Part shown: positions 52,154 through 60,222 of the stretch, one piece after another
How the letters are laid out: each line of letters starts with the position of its first letter
Position numbering within the stretch: the first letter of the stretch is position 1
Position numbers and translations under genes: made by a program
DNA from: Holtiella sp036655075
Lineage (GTDB): Bacteria > Bacillota > Clostridia > Lachnospirales > Cellulosilyticaceae
Assembly: GCF_036655075.1 (NCBI RefSeq)
Contig: NZ_JAVVQU010000007.1
Location: 1 to 64,000, forward strand
DNA length: 64,000 nt
Direction: 5' to 3'
The notes under the pieces: generated by a model
Databases searched by the model: none
What the model was told of the DNA's origin: nothing
What the model saw: only the letters and a program-made list of their open reading frames with translations

Positions 52154-53554
52154 TTACTCATTCACTGACGCAAGCTTAGTCACACGCTCTTTAGCTTTCT
52201 TATAATAACTCGTGTCTGTGTATTCTTCTACAACCACATTATAAAACTGTACAGCTTTATGGATATTATTATTTTTTTCCTCTATTTGCCCCATATTATA
52301 GAGGGCACCTGCTGCGGTTTTCGTATCTGGAACAAAAATAAGTACTTTTTCAAACTGAAGCATAGCCTCTATGAGCTTCTCTTCCTTAAGCATCTTAGTT
52401 CCTAAACTAAATAATTCATCTCCTGCTTTAGGATAGACACTCTTTTTAAGCTCTTCACAAACTTTTTGTTGCTCAGATGATAAATCTGGCAAGGAAATGT
52501 TATTGAGTATTTCAGCTGCTTCCACCCACTTAGAAGCTTCTTTTAACTGTTCGGCTTGCCCTAATCTATTTATTTGCATCAGTCCATTATGTTCTTGTTT
52601 CAAGGCTATGTTTTCTGCAAGTAATTTTTCATTATTGCCTTCTAGTGTTATTTCTTTTATTTTGGCATTGTCTATAAAGGTATCAAATTCTACTTTTAAG
52701 CTCGCATTTTCCGCTGTTATATCATAGACTTTCTTCTCAAGCGCAGCCGTCTGACTAGGTACAATAAGACCTACACCTATTCCCAGCATGCATACTGCCC
52801 CAAATACAAAATACAAAATATAATGTGTAAAAAGACTTCCTCGATTAATAACCTTTTGAGGTTGAATATCTGTAGAAATATCTAAATCGTTAATATGTGG
52901 TGCAGAAATTGTTTTGCCAGATTCTTCTTGTTTCATATTTTTACTTTCTAGCATCCTCAAATATTCAAGTGCCTTCATATTATTTTTATCTTTTTTCAAA
53001 ACATATTGAACTTGAGGCAGAGCCTTATGATCTTGCTTTTGAAGCAAATAGCATAAAGCGAGCAAATTACGTGCTTCTAAAAAGTTTGGATTCAAATAAA
53101 TAGCTTTTTTCAAACGAATGACTGCTATATCATCATTTTTCTTTTGTAAATAATGCAACGCTCTGTTATATAAAGTTAAACTATCTTTATAAGCTTCTAA
53201 CTGTCTTGGATTTTCTTGAAGCTTGTTCATATAATACACAGCCTCTTGATCTTCTTTGTCTAGAGCATCACTTAAAATCCATAGTTTTAAAGCCATAGCA
53301 ACTTGCCCTGTTTCTAAGTAAATCAGCCCTAATAGGTTTTTAGCCTGTATATGATACTTATTAAAGTAAATAGCTTTTTCCAAACAAGTTATAGCATCTG
53401 ACAAATAACGTCCTTTAGCATAGTTATAGGCCTGTCTATAGTAGGCATCACTTTTTTCGTAGACTTTCTCTACCCACCTTATGTTTTCCCCACATGTTTC
53501 ACATACCGCTACACTACTTACTAGATGATTGCAATACGGACATCTCACTTGCAT
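52154..53554 (-). CDS. Zinc-ribbon and TPR-repeat membrane protein
   Basis: This 466-aa protein has an N-terminal zinc ribbon (CPYCNHL...CETCG, residues about 5-20), then TPR repeats on the cytosolic side (about 30-205; AITCLEKAIYFNKYH, VIRLKKAIYLNPNFLEARNLLAL). A single transmembrane helix (about 242-265, YILYFVFGAVCMLGIGVGLIV), a coiled-coil stretch and further C-terminal TPR-like repeats (LFSLGTKMLKEEKLIEAMLQFEKVL) follow. It is probably a scaffold in the envelope. It lies directly upstream of spoIIAA and 3 bp after a microprotein ORF. A link to sporulation is possible but unproven. Confidence 0.78.
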   Translation of the reverse strand: MQVRCPYCNHLVSSVAVCETCGENIRWVEKVYEKSDAYYRQAYNYAKGRYLSDAITCLEKAIYFNKYHIQAKNLLGLIYLETGQVAMALKLWILSDALDKEDQEAVYYMNKLQENPRQLEAYKDSLTLYNRALHYLQKKNDDIAVIRLKKAIYLNPNFLEARNLLALCYLLQKQDHKALPQVQYVLKKDKNNMKALEYLRMLESKNMKQEESGKTISAPHINDLDISTDIQPQKVINRGSLFTHYILYFVFGAVCMLGIGVGLIVPSQTAALEKKVYDITAENASLKVEFDTFIDNAKIKEITLEGNNEKLLAENIALKQEHNGLMQINRLGQAEQLKEASKWVEAAEILNNISLPDLSSEQQKVCEELKKSVYPKAGDELFSLGTKMLKEEKLIEAMLQFEKVLIFVPDTKTAAGALYNMGQIEEKNNNIHKAVQFYNVVVEEYTDTSYYKKAKERVTKLASVNE

Positions 53555-53557
53555 ACA

Positions 53558-53701
53558 TTAATTCCCCTGTTCGTTTACTTGTTTAGTCATCTTGATGAAA
53601 TCTATAATATCTTTAATTTCCTCATTTCCGATATTATCCTCAATATGACCAACTTCTAATGTTGGTTTAAATTTTTCTAATTCTTTTTCAAAATCAATCA
53701 T
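53558..53701 (-). CDS. 47-aa microprotein upstream of the TPR gene
   Basis: A short ORF with GAGGGG 6-7 nt before its ATG encodes 47 residues beginning MIDFEKELEKFKPTLEV and ending KMTKQVNEQGN. It is acidic, with two likely helices separated by GHIEDNIGNEE. The stop codon is 3 bp from the TPR gene ATG, so the two are surely co-transcribed and probably coupled. A promoter lies at 53746-53774. I do not recognise a family. It may be a regulator or partner of the TPR protein. Confidence 0.6.
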   Translation of the reverse strand: MIDFEKELEKFKPTLEVGHIEDNIGNEEIKDIIDFIKMTKQVNEQGN

Positions 53702-53745
53702 GGTGTACCCCTCTTCTTAAGTGATCATAAATTTCTCTTATTTTC

Positions 53746-53774
53746 ATAGTACAACTAAGTTTTACTATAATCAA
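53746..53774 (-). promoter_or_regulatory. Sigma-A promoter of microprotein-TPR unit
   Basis: On the minus strand TTGATT (53774-53769), 17 bp, TACTAT (53751-53746), about 45 bp upstream of the microprotein ATG. Matches are 4/6 and 5/6. Confidence 0.55.
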
Positions 53775-53880
53775 TAATTATCTTGATATGAGCATAGTTT
53801 TTAGTTAACTTGACATTTCATCTTGTTATGACTAACCTATAAATAAGGAATTACGGTTCACTCAAGGAGGCTTACCCTGC

Positions 53881-54237
53881 ATGAAAGAAATTGAAACTTG
53901 TACTTGCTCTATTATTCATGAAGATGTTGTTGAAAAAGTTAGACCTGCACTTTTAAAAGATGATGCAGCTTCGGATTTATCCAGCTTTTTCAAAGTATTT
54001 TCTGACCCTACACGCATTAAAATTTTAAGTGCACTGTTTGTGTGCGAAATGTGTGTATGTGACTTAGCAGCTTCTCTCAACATGACACATTCTGCTATCT
54101 CTCATCAATTGCGTACTTTCAAAGCTGCCAAGTTGGTTAAAGTACGTAAAGAAGGAAAAGTAGTCTACTACTCTTTGGCAGATTCCCATATTCAACAAAT
54201 CTTCCACCAAGGTTATGAACATATCAGTGAAAATTAG
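53881..54237 (+). CDS. ArsR/SmtB family metal-sensing repressor (CadC-like)
   Basis: This 118-aa winged-helix repressor keeps ligands for both classical metal sites. The alpha-3N type site is formed by Cys7/Cys9 near the N-terminus and Cys55, Cys58, Cys60 in CEMCVCDL. The alpha-5 site is Asp101, His103, His114 and Glu117, with the DxH-x10-HxxE spacing of SmtB. The recognition helix is HSAISHQLRTFKAAKLV. The family leaves DNA on binding Cd/Pb/Zn. No cognate efflux pump is adjacent, so its target must be elsewhere or itself. AAGGAGG precedes the ATG. Confidence 0.9.
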   Translation: MKEIETCTCSIIHEDVVEKVRPALLKDDAASDLSSFFKVFSDPTRIKILSALFVCEMCVCDLAASLNMTHSAISHQLRTFKAAKLVKVRKEGKVVYYSLADSHIQQIFHQGYEHISEN

Positions 54238-54287
54238 CCTTTAATGACAAGGTGTTGTATTATTAAAATCTATAAGTTCCTATGAAC

Positions 54288-54335
54288 AAAAGGCTTATGA
54301 AACGAGCACATTTTAATACGTTTCATAAGCCTTTT
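54288..54335. terminator. Bidirectional intrinsic terminator
   Basis: A 17-bp perfect stem, aaaaggcttatgaaacg (54288-54304) with cgtttcataagcctttt (54319-54335), between the ArsR-type gene and the convergent ATP-grasp gene. Confidence 0.88.
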
Positions 54336-54343
54336 ACTATTTT

Positions 54344-55204
54344 TCAGCTCATTTGTAATGCCTTGGCAATATGTAAAATATAAAGTTTGGCTGTATCTAC
54401 TTTTTGAAGGGTATATAAGCTTCTACTGCCGACAGCATCTTCTAATTCATTAAAAATAAATTCACCCTTTTCATCTATAATAAAATCTACACCCACATAA
54501 TCACATTTCAAATGCCTAAGTAGATTTCTCACTAATTCTTCTTGTTCTACTTTGAGCGTATAGCTTTCAATCTGTCCGCCTAAACAGTAATTCGCTCGAA
54601 AATCCACTTTGGAATAACGTCTGATGGCACCTACAATTTCATTCCCAATGACAAAGACACGCACATCTTCTCCTACATGCTTACATAGCTCTTGTATGAG
54701 CCACTCCTCCTTATCACAACATCCTAATAGTTCTTCAAACTGCAGCCGATTCTCCACTTTAAAGACTTCGTTCCCACCATGTCCTTCTGGGCTTTTGACA
54801 ACAAAGGGATAGTCAAAGGGGACACTTGTTGTATCCATAAATCTTGGGTAAAACATCATAGTCTGAAGCGCTTTCATTCCAAGTCCACTTGCAAATTGGT
54901 GAGTGTACCCTTTGTGATTGGCAATATAGGTGACTTCACTTGAATTAAATACCCTAATCCCCATCTGCTCAAACTGTTTGCCCAGTATACTTTCTCTTGT
55001 TCGATTGATCACAAATGCTATAGCTTGTACCCGTTCTTCCTCCACCATAACCCAAAGTCCAGCTTGGTCCATACCCATTTGCATATCCTCAAAGCAAACA
55101 CACTGTATCTCCAAGCCTTCTTCCTTGCCATAGTCTACCAGCATTTTGGCATAACTTATATTCTTTTCATAATCTTCTCTTTTATAAATCAGTAAGCCCT
55201 TCAT
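54344..55204 (-). CDS. RimK-like ATP-grasp ligase (second of tandem pair)
   Basis: This 286-aa protein has an N-terminal pre-ATP-grasp domain (about 1-95) and an ATP-grasp fold: PFVVKSPEGHGGNEVF (ATP lid/Gly-rich), WLIQELCKHVGEDVRVFVIG, the RimK signature RRYSKVDFRANYCLGGQ, and Mg ligands in FNELEDAVGSRSLY. RimK-like enzymes form amide bonds between a carboxylate and an amine, typically adding amino acids to a protein or small molecule. Substrate unknown. It overlaps its upstream paralogue by 23 bp, so the pair is one unit. AAGGAAGTG precedes the ATG. Confidence 0.83.
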   Translation of the reverse strand: MKGLLIYKREDYEKNISYAKMLVDYGKEEGLEIQCVCFEDMQMGMDQAGLWVMVEEERVQAIAFVINRTRESILGKQFEQMGIRVFNSSEVTYIANHKGYTHQFASGLGMKALQTMMFYPRFMDTTSVPFDYPFVVKSPEGHGGNEVFKVENRLQFEELLGCCDKEEWLIQELCKHVGEDVRVFVIGNEIVGAIRRYSKVDFRANYCLGGQIESYTLKVEQEELVRNLLRHLKCDYVGVDFIIDEKGEFIFNELEDAVGSRSLYTLQKVDTAKLYILHIAKALQMS

Positions 55205-56099
55205 CGTTTGTCACTTCCTTTACAATATAAGCCATAATCTTTTCAGCAATATTAATCCCTGTCAACTCTAAAATATTTTTAATGTGGGCATTAGAGTTGA
55301 CTTCGCACAAAATAGGTGTTTCATCTGGCCCAAACATTAAGTCTACTCCAGCAAAGTCTAGTCCTAGCTGCCTACATACCTGACATGCCATTTCCTTAAA
55401 AGCTTCCGATGGTTCGTAGTGATACATCTGTCCACCATTTGTAATGTTGGCTCTAAAATCTTCTTGATTACAGCGCATCATGCTAGCAACCACTTTCCCT
55501 CCTACTACATGGATTCTCACATCCCGGCCTATACTTGTGCAGATAAAAGCTTGGTATAGATGAGGTACATCAATTACCTTTTTCCTAATTGCTATAAGTT
55601 CTTGACGGTTGCGTGCCAAATATACTTGCATCCCAAAAGAACCATAGCACTCTTTAATGACCATAGGGTAGCCTAATTCACTTTCAAGCTGACTGATATA
55701 AGCATCCTCTTTGTCGCCCTCATACATTCCTTTAAATACGAGAGGTGCAATCCTTGTGATAGGACATGCAATTCCACTTCCAACTAAACTTTCTAAAGTC
55801 ATTGCTTTATTGTCACAGACTTCTATAGCATGAGCAGAGTTAAATACGCGCAGCCCTAGCCTTTCTAGCTGCCTTGCAAGCATAATATCCTTATCTAAAA
55901 ATAAAACAAAGCTGATATCTTTTATACTTTTATTAATAAAAGGACTATGGTCTATTTGAAATCCATACACAATTTCATCCGTATACCATACTTCTAATGT
56001 TATTTTTACTTTTTCACTGGCCACTTTGTAGAGCCTAGTTATTTCTTCAAATTTCTCTGTCCGCATATAGCCATTTACAATAAGTACACCTTTTGTCAT
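55182..56099 (-). CDS. RimK-like ATP-grasp ligase (first of tandem pair)
   Basis: This 305-aa ATP-grasp protein is related to the following gene. It contains YPMVIKECYGSFGMQVYLA, the segment SIGRDVRIHVVGGKVV, the RimK signature MRCNQEDFRANITNGG and Mg-binding CEVNSNAHIKN. The E-x-N pattern (EVNSN) is canonical here, whereas the paralogue has NELED, so the two may differ in acceptor or activity. I start at the ATG at 56099; AAGGAG lies 12 nt upstream, which is long, and a TTG in frame abuts the SD. Function unknown. Confidence 0.82.
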   Translation of the reverse strand: MTKGVLIVNGYMRTEKFEEITRLYKVASEKVKITLEVWYTDEIVYGFQIDHSPFINKSIKDISFVLFLDKDIMLARQLERLGLRVFNSAHAIEVCDNKAMTLESLVGSGIACPITRIAPLVFKGMYEGDKEDAYISQLESELGYPMVIKECYGSFGMQVYLARNRQELIAIRKKVIDVPHLYQAFICTSIGRDVRIHVVGGKVVASMMRCNQEDFRANITNGGQMYHYEPSEAFKEMACQVCRQLGLDFAGVDLMFGPDETPILCEVNSNAHIKNILELTGINIAEKIMAYIVKEVTNDEGLTDL

Positions 56100-56181
56100 T
56101 TTTCTTACCAACTCCTTCTATGTGCTTATTGTACGTACAATTTCCAAAAAAGGCAACACTCCTTCTACAAAGCAATAAAAA

Positions 56182-56208
56182 AGTGGAGCCCTTATTATAG
56201 GCCCCACT
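56182..56208 (-). terminator. Intrinsic terminator of the acidic membrane protein gene
   Basis: AGTGGAGCC (56182-56190) pairs with GGCCCCACT (56200-56208), imperfectly at one position. On the minus strand it is followed by TTTTTT. Confidence 0.7.
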
Positions 56209-56217
56209 GTCTACTAT

Positions 56218-56586
56218 CTATACCTTTTTATCCTCTTCTACTAAATCGTCTTCTATCTTATCAGCAGACTCTAAAAATTCAGTTATGGGGATATTCACTT
56301 CTATAAATTCTGAATCTTGTATAGATGCTTCCTCTTCTTCTGTAAGTGTATCCTCATCTAAAACTGGTTCTTCCCATTCCATTTGCTCATTGTTTTGTTC
56401 ATCGCTTTCTTCATCTTCATAGTTTTCTTCATCTTCATCATCCTCTTCTCCCATCTCTTCCTCATACATAAACGTGTCATCGTCATCTGGAAAAACGGGA
56501 GGAAATGTATGTGTTTGTTGTTCTGAAAGTATAAAAACAATGATGACACAAATCACCAACAAAATAATAAGAACTATAGGACTCAT
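56218..56586 (-). CDS. Small single-pass membrane protein with acidic tail
   Basis: A protein of about 122 aa: one N-terminal helix (SPIVLIILLVICVIIVFIL) then a very acidic low-complexity domain rich in Glu and Asp (about 30-105, for example EEDDEDEENYEDEES). The start is at one of two adjacent ATGs preceded by AGGAGG; I take the second, which gives 6-nt spacing. A longer frame to 56658 has no ribosome site. The topology could place the acidic part on either side; the short N-terminus without positive charges is ambiguous. No family recognised. Confidence 0.65.
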   Translation of the reverse strand: MSPIVLIILLVICVIIVFILSEQQTHTFPPVFPDDDDTFMYEEEMGEEDDEDEENYEDEESDEQNNEQMEWEEPVLDEDTLTEEEEASIQDSEFIEVNIPITEFLESADKIEDDLVEEDKKV

Positions 56587-56673
56587 CATAAACCTCCTGG
56601 GGATCACACTATCACTATCAACATATGATACTTTTAACCCAAACATACCTGATGACAAGCCTTTATTTAACCT

Positions 56674-57627
56674 TTATACAAGTCGATTGCGTACTTTACC
56701 ACTTGTGAAAGCTTCAATATTTAGAGCAACCTCATGTACTAATGTACGTCTAGCTTCTACACTTGCCCATGCAATATGAGGAGTGACTAACCACTTTGCT
56801 GGGTCTACATCATACAGTGGATGATTAGCCTCTATAGGCTCTTTTTCTAAAACATCTAGTGCCACACCACGTATTTGATTAGCCATTAATGCTTGTGCAA
56901 GTGCACTTTCATCTATAATTTTGCCACGCCCTACATTGATCAGTATGGCTGTCTCTTTCATTTTTTCTAATGCTTCTTTCCCAATTAAGTTCTCTGTATA
57001 CTCATTGAGTGGGGCATGGATAGAAATGACATCACTTGTCTTTAACAAAGTCTCTAAGTCTACGCAAGGATACCCCGCCTCATGGTTTTTTCCTGAGGTG
57101 GAATAATAGATCACCTTTGTACCAAACGCTTCAGCCAATCTTGCCACCGCTTTGCCTATATCACCCATTCCTATGATTCCCCACGTTTTGTCTGTCAGTT
57201 CATAAAAAGGTCTAGCAATATAGACAAATGTCTCACTTGTAGCATAAGCCTTAGACTTTACATAATGGTCATAGAAACTTAGCTGCTCAAGGAGATTAAA
57301 TAACATGGCAAAAGTATGCTGTGCCACACTCTTGGTAGAATAGCCTGCCACATTGACAACCCCTATACCACGCACCTTGGCATAGTCTAAATTAATATTG
57401 TTGAACCCTGTAGCAAAAAGGGCAATGAGTTTTAACTTGCTTGCTGCCTTTAAGTTGGTCTCATTTAAAAGGACTTTGTTTACAATGACTACATCAGCGT
57501 CCTGTATGCGCTCCTCTACCTCTTCTGGTGCAGTAAGTGGATAAATCTCTACTTCTCCTAATGCTTGTATGGAACTTAAATCAATGTCATCTCCCAATGT
57601 TTGGGCATCTAAAATTACAATTTTCAT
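56674..57627 (-). CDS. D-2-hydroxyacid dehydrogenase (NAD-dependent)
   Basis: This 317-aa dehydrogenase of the D-isomer-specific 2-hydroxyacid family (glycerate/hydroxypyruvate or D-lactate type) has the Rossmann motif GIIGMGDIGKAVARL, the second substrate-domain half, and the catalytic Arg/Glu/His triad in ILINVGRGKIIDE, ALDVLEKEP and TPHIAWAS. The substrate is not fixed by sequence. AAGGAGGAAG precedes the ATG. The region just upstream is the 17-bp repeat array and assembly gap, so its promoter region is incomplete in this window. Confidence 0.9.
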   Translation of the reverse strand: MKIVILDAQTLGDDIDLSSIQALGEVEIYPLTAPEEVEERIQDADVVIVNKVLLNETNLKAASKLKLIALFATGFNNINLDYAKVRGIGVVNVAGYSTKSVAQHTFAMLFNLLEQLSFYDHYVKSKAYATSETFVYIARPFYELTDKTWGIIGMGDIGKAVARLAEAFGTKVIYYSTSGKNHEAGYPCVDLETLLKTSDVISIHAPLNEYTENLIGKEALEKMKETAILINVGRGKIIDESALAQALMANQIRGVALDVLEKEPIEANHPLYDVDPAKWLVTPHIAWASVEARRTLVHEVALNIEAFTSGKVRNRLV

Positions 57628-57647
57628 TTTTCTTCCTCCTTTAGTTC

Positions 57648-57842
57648 ATTTTATATCTCTTTACTTTTTATATCTCTTTACTTTTTATATCTCTNNNNNN
57701 NNNNNNNNNNNNNNNNNNNNNNNNNNNNNNNNNNNNNNNNNNNNNNNNNNNNNNNNNNNNNNNNNNNNNNNNNNNNNNNNNNNNNNNNNNNNNNTTTTAT
57801 ATCTCTTTACTTTTTATATCTCTTTACTTTTTATATCTCTAT
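57648..57842. repeat. 17-bp tandem repeat array interrupted by assembly gap
   Basis: The unit TTTTTATATCTCTTTAC is repeated about 2.7 times on each side of the gap (57648-57694 and 57795-57842) with no visible divergence. The array lies in the 5' region of the dehydrogenase gene. The true copy number is unknown because the middle is N. Confidence 0.9.
57695..57794. other. Assembly gap (100 N)
   Basis: Exactly 100 N inside the tandem repeat. The round length suggests a placeholder, so the real length may differ. Confidence 0.98.
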
Positions 57843-57990
57843 TGCTTGATGTACCTTTATTTTATAATCTTTTCTTTACTTCGTCTACTCTAGACACCTC
57901 ACACTCATGCACCTCATGCTTTACATGATATAAAGGTTCAACACACCCCTTATCCCAAAGGACATCTGTACCCATGTTATGAATATATAA

Positions 57991-58030
57991 AAAGTGTACA
58001 GCCAGGGTCTTCCTATGCTGTACACTTTCA
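57991..58030 (-). terminator. Intrinsic terminator of the Tim44-like gene
   Basis: AAAGTGTACAGC (57991-58002) pairs perfectly with GCTGTACACTTT (58017-58028); on the minus strand it is followed by TTTTTAT. Confidence 0.87.
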
Positions 58031-58034
58031 TCTT

Positions 58035-58991
58035 CTATTTATGTTGTGAAATGACTTCTATTTCTGAAAGCACCCAGTCAAAGTCCCCTTTAGTTACAAT
58101 ACTATCACAGTATTCACAGCGACCTGCCTGGTTAATTGATAAGTTAGCACCACAGTTTGGACAGGCTGTAGCCTCTACATGCGCATCGTTAGTCGGTACC
58201 CCTTGTTTTCTTACAAGCTTCCAAATGTATTGCATATGCACCGCTCTAAACTGATCACCTTTAAGGACCTGACCATTTTCATCATTGACTACATAGTCCA
58301 CAAAGCGTGATTTAATCGCCACATCCAAATATTCATAATCCCCACTTGTATAATACTTTAAAATGTCTGTATTTAAAATTGTAATATCTTCTATGCGATT
58401 TGTACGTTTGGTTTGAATAAATTGATCGAGCTGCATTTTATGCGTATTAAAAAGGGCATCTGTTTCAAAAGGTCTCGCTTCTTCCCACTTTTTATTCATC
58501 CAAGCAAGTTGTAGGCGCATGAACATATTGTTTACTTTACTCACTAGCATTTGCTCACTAAAGTGAGGGTCTGCTTCCATGAGTTGATTAAGACTTCCCT
58601 TATGAGCTTGTGGCATAGCTTCATAACTTCTAAAGTCCCTAGCCCCTTCTCTCCCATAGGAAGTACTTTGGGTATTTCCTCTATTCCCCCCACGGTTCTG
58701 ATTACTCCTATAGAAGAAGAAAAGGACCAGTACAATAGGAATAAGAATCCAAGGTTCCCTCATAATCCATCTCATAAGTAACATCATCGTATAAGGGTCA
58801 ATGCTATAACTTGAGGCGCTACTACTTCCGCTACTACTTCCGCTACTCCCACTAGAGCCTGAACTATAGTCTACATTGTTCCCCACATCTGCAAAGCAAG
58901 GAGCAGTGAGCAGTACGCATCCCCCTACAAAGGCACCTAATTTAGCGACTTGCATTAATCTACTTTGGTGCCTAAGCATCCAATTTTTCAT
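58035..58991 (-). CDS. Tim44-like domain membrane protein with C-terminal zinc ribbon (YdjH-like)
   Basis: This 318-aa protein starts with a signal/anchor (about 15-35, LGAFVGGCVLLTAPCFA). A Ser/Gly-rich linker, a transmembrane helix (EPWILIPIVLVLFFFY), and then a Tim44-like alpha/beta domain (about 150-265; SEQMLVSKVNNMFMRLQLAWM, ITILNTDIL, YLDVAIKSRFVDYVV) follow. The C-terminal zinc ribbon is CPNCGANLS...CEYCDS. I start at 58991, preceded by GGGGGATT. It lies 16 bp after the SPFH gene. The pair recalls Bacillus subtilis ydjH-ydjI, a membrane stress-associated set. Confidence 0.8.
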   Translation of the reverse strand: MKNWMLRHQSRLMQVAKLGAFVGGCVLLTAPCFADVGNNVDYSSGSSGSSGSSSGSSSASSYSIDPYTMMLLMRWIMREPWILIPIVLVLFFFYRSNQNRGGNRGNTQSTSYGREGARDFRSYEAMPQAHKGSLNQLMEADPHFSEQMLVSKVNNMFMRLQLAWMNKKWEEARPFETDALFNTHKMQLDQFIQTKRTNRIEDITILNTDILKYYTSGDYEYLDVAIKSRFVDYVVNDENGQVLKGDQFRAVHMQYIWKLVRKQGVPTNDAHVEATACPNCGANLSINQAGRCEYCDSIVTKGDFDWVLSEIEVISQHK

Positions 58992-59007
58992 TTTTAATCC
59001 CCCAATA

Positions 59008-60135
59008 TTATAGTTTAGTTCCACATTCGTTACAGAACTTGGCCCCTTCAACAGCTGGCACACCACATTCTGGACAAAATCTTTTCTTTGGAATAGCTAC
59101 CTCTACCTTTGTGCCACACTCGTTACAGAACTTAGCTGTCTCACTTAAGATTTGTCCACAGTTGGTACATTTTACCCCAGTACTTATTGATGCTACTGGT
59201 ATTTCCTCACTTTGTTGAGTAGGTTGCGTTGGGTTATAGGCTGCACTTGTATTTTGCATATTCTGCATGTTTTGCATATTTTGGTTAAAGGCTTGCCCCA
59301 TTTGCATACCCATAGTTAAGCCCATACCACTTTGCATCATGCCATTTAAGCCTTTGTTCTCGGCTGACTTTTCCATAATATCCATTTGCCTAATAGATTG
59401 AATACGTGTAAGGCGGTCTGTATCTACACTCCCACGAATATTCATATCTGTAAGTTCTTGCAATGACTTTTGAAGTTCTTCTGGAAGTGAAATGTTGTTG
59501 ACCGTAAACGTATTAAGTTGCAGCCCAAACATTCTAAAGGCTTCCCCCACGTCTTGAATCATCTGCTTACTGATTTCATTGTATTGAGAAGCAATGTGTG
59601 CTACTGTCACATTCAAACTTCCTATAGCATCACTAAAGTGATTGATAATGTAGTCCTTAAGTTGAGTATTAATGGCGTCTTTTGTATAAGTCTTATTCGT
59701 ACTTGATACCATTTCAATAAATTGTTTCGGATCATTAATACTAAAGGTATAGGTTCCAAATGCACGTATTTGCACTTGTCCAAATTGAGGGTCAGGAATC
59801 CAAATTGGACCTGGTGTCCCCCATTTATTATTTAACATTTCTTTTGTACTTACAAAGAATACATCAGATTTAAAAGGTGACTTAAATCCATAGGCCCATC
59901 CCTTTAAATCCCCTAAGAAAGGTAAATTCTCTGTTTCTAACTTATAAGTTCCAGGCCCAAACACGTCTGCAATTTGGCCTTGGTCCACAAAGACAGCCAT
60001 TTGTCCAGGTCTTACAACGAGTTGTGCGCCATATTGAATTTCCTGGTCTTCCATAGGATACATATACACTAATGTATCTTGACTATTATCTAGCCACTGA
60101 ATAATATCCAAAAGTTGTTTTTTAAAGAAACCCAT
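59008..60135 (-). CDS. SPFH/Band-7 domain protein with double C-terminal zinc ribbons (YdjI-like)
   Basis: This 375-aa cytosolic SPFH-type protein has an SPFH domain (about 30-230; AQLVVRPGQMAVFVDQG, IRAFGTYTFSINDPKQF, LNVTVAHIASQYNEISKQM). A Met/Gln-rich region with NMQNMQNMQ repeats follows, then two zinc ribbons (CTNCGQ...CNECG and CPECG...CNECG). YdjI-like proteins assemble with PspA-type stress proteins at the membrane in Bacillus; no pspA is in this window. I start at 60135, with GAGGGAG 8 nt upstream; a GTG three codons earlier is less likely. First of a two-gene unit with the Tim44-like gene. Confidence 0.85.
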   Translation of the reverse strand: MGFFKKQLLDIIQWLDNSQDTLVYMYPMEDQEIQYGAQLVVRPGQMAVFVDQGQIADVFGPGTYKLETENLPFLGDLKGWAYGFKSPFKSDVFFVSTKEMLNNKWGTPGPIWIPDPQFGQVQIRAFGTYTFSINDPKQFIEMVSSTNKTYTKDAINTQLKDYIINHFSDAIGSLNVTVAHIASQYNEISKQMIQDVGEAFRMFGLQLNTFTVNNISLPEELQKSLQELTDMNIRGSVDTDRLTRIQSIRQMDIMEKSAENKGLNGMMQSGMGLTMGMQMGQAFNQNMQNMQNMQNTSAAYNPTQPTQQSEEIPVASISTGVKCTNCGQILSETAKFCNECGTKVEVAIPKKRFCPECGVPAVEGAKFCNECGTKL

Positions 60136-60222
60136 TTTTTTCACTCCCTCAACGATTAATACTTCTATGGTATCATATAGAAGTTTATTTTTCTATTGTC
60201 TATGTCTATACTTTTATTAAAA

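Noticed and set aside
57862..57975. 37-codon ORF (minus) beginning MGTDVLWDKG with His/Cys residues
   Set aside because: No ribosome site precedes its ATG, it sits beside an assembly gap and repeats, and no family is recognisable; possibly a gene remnant.
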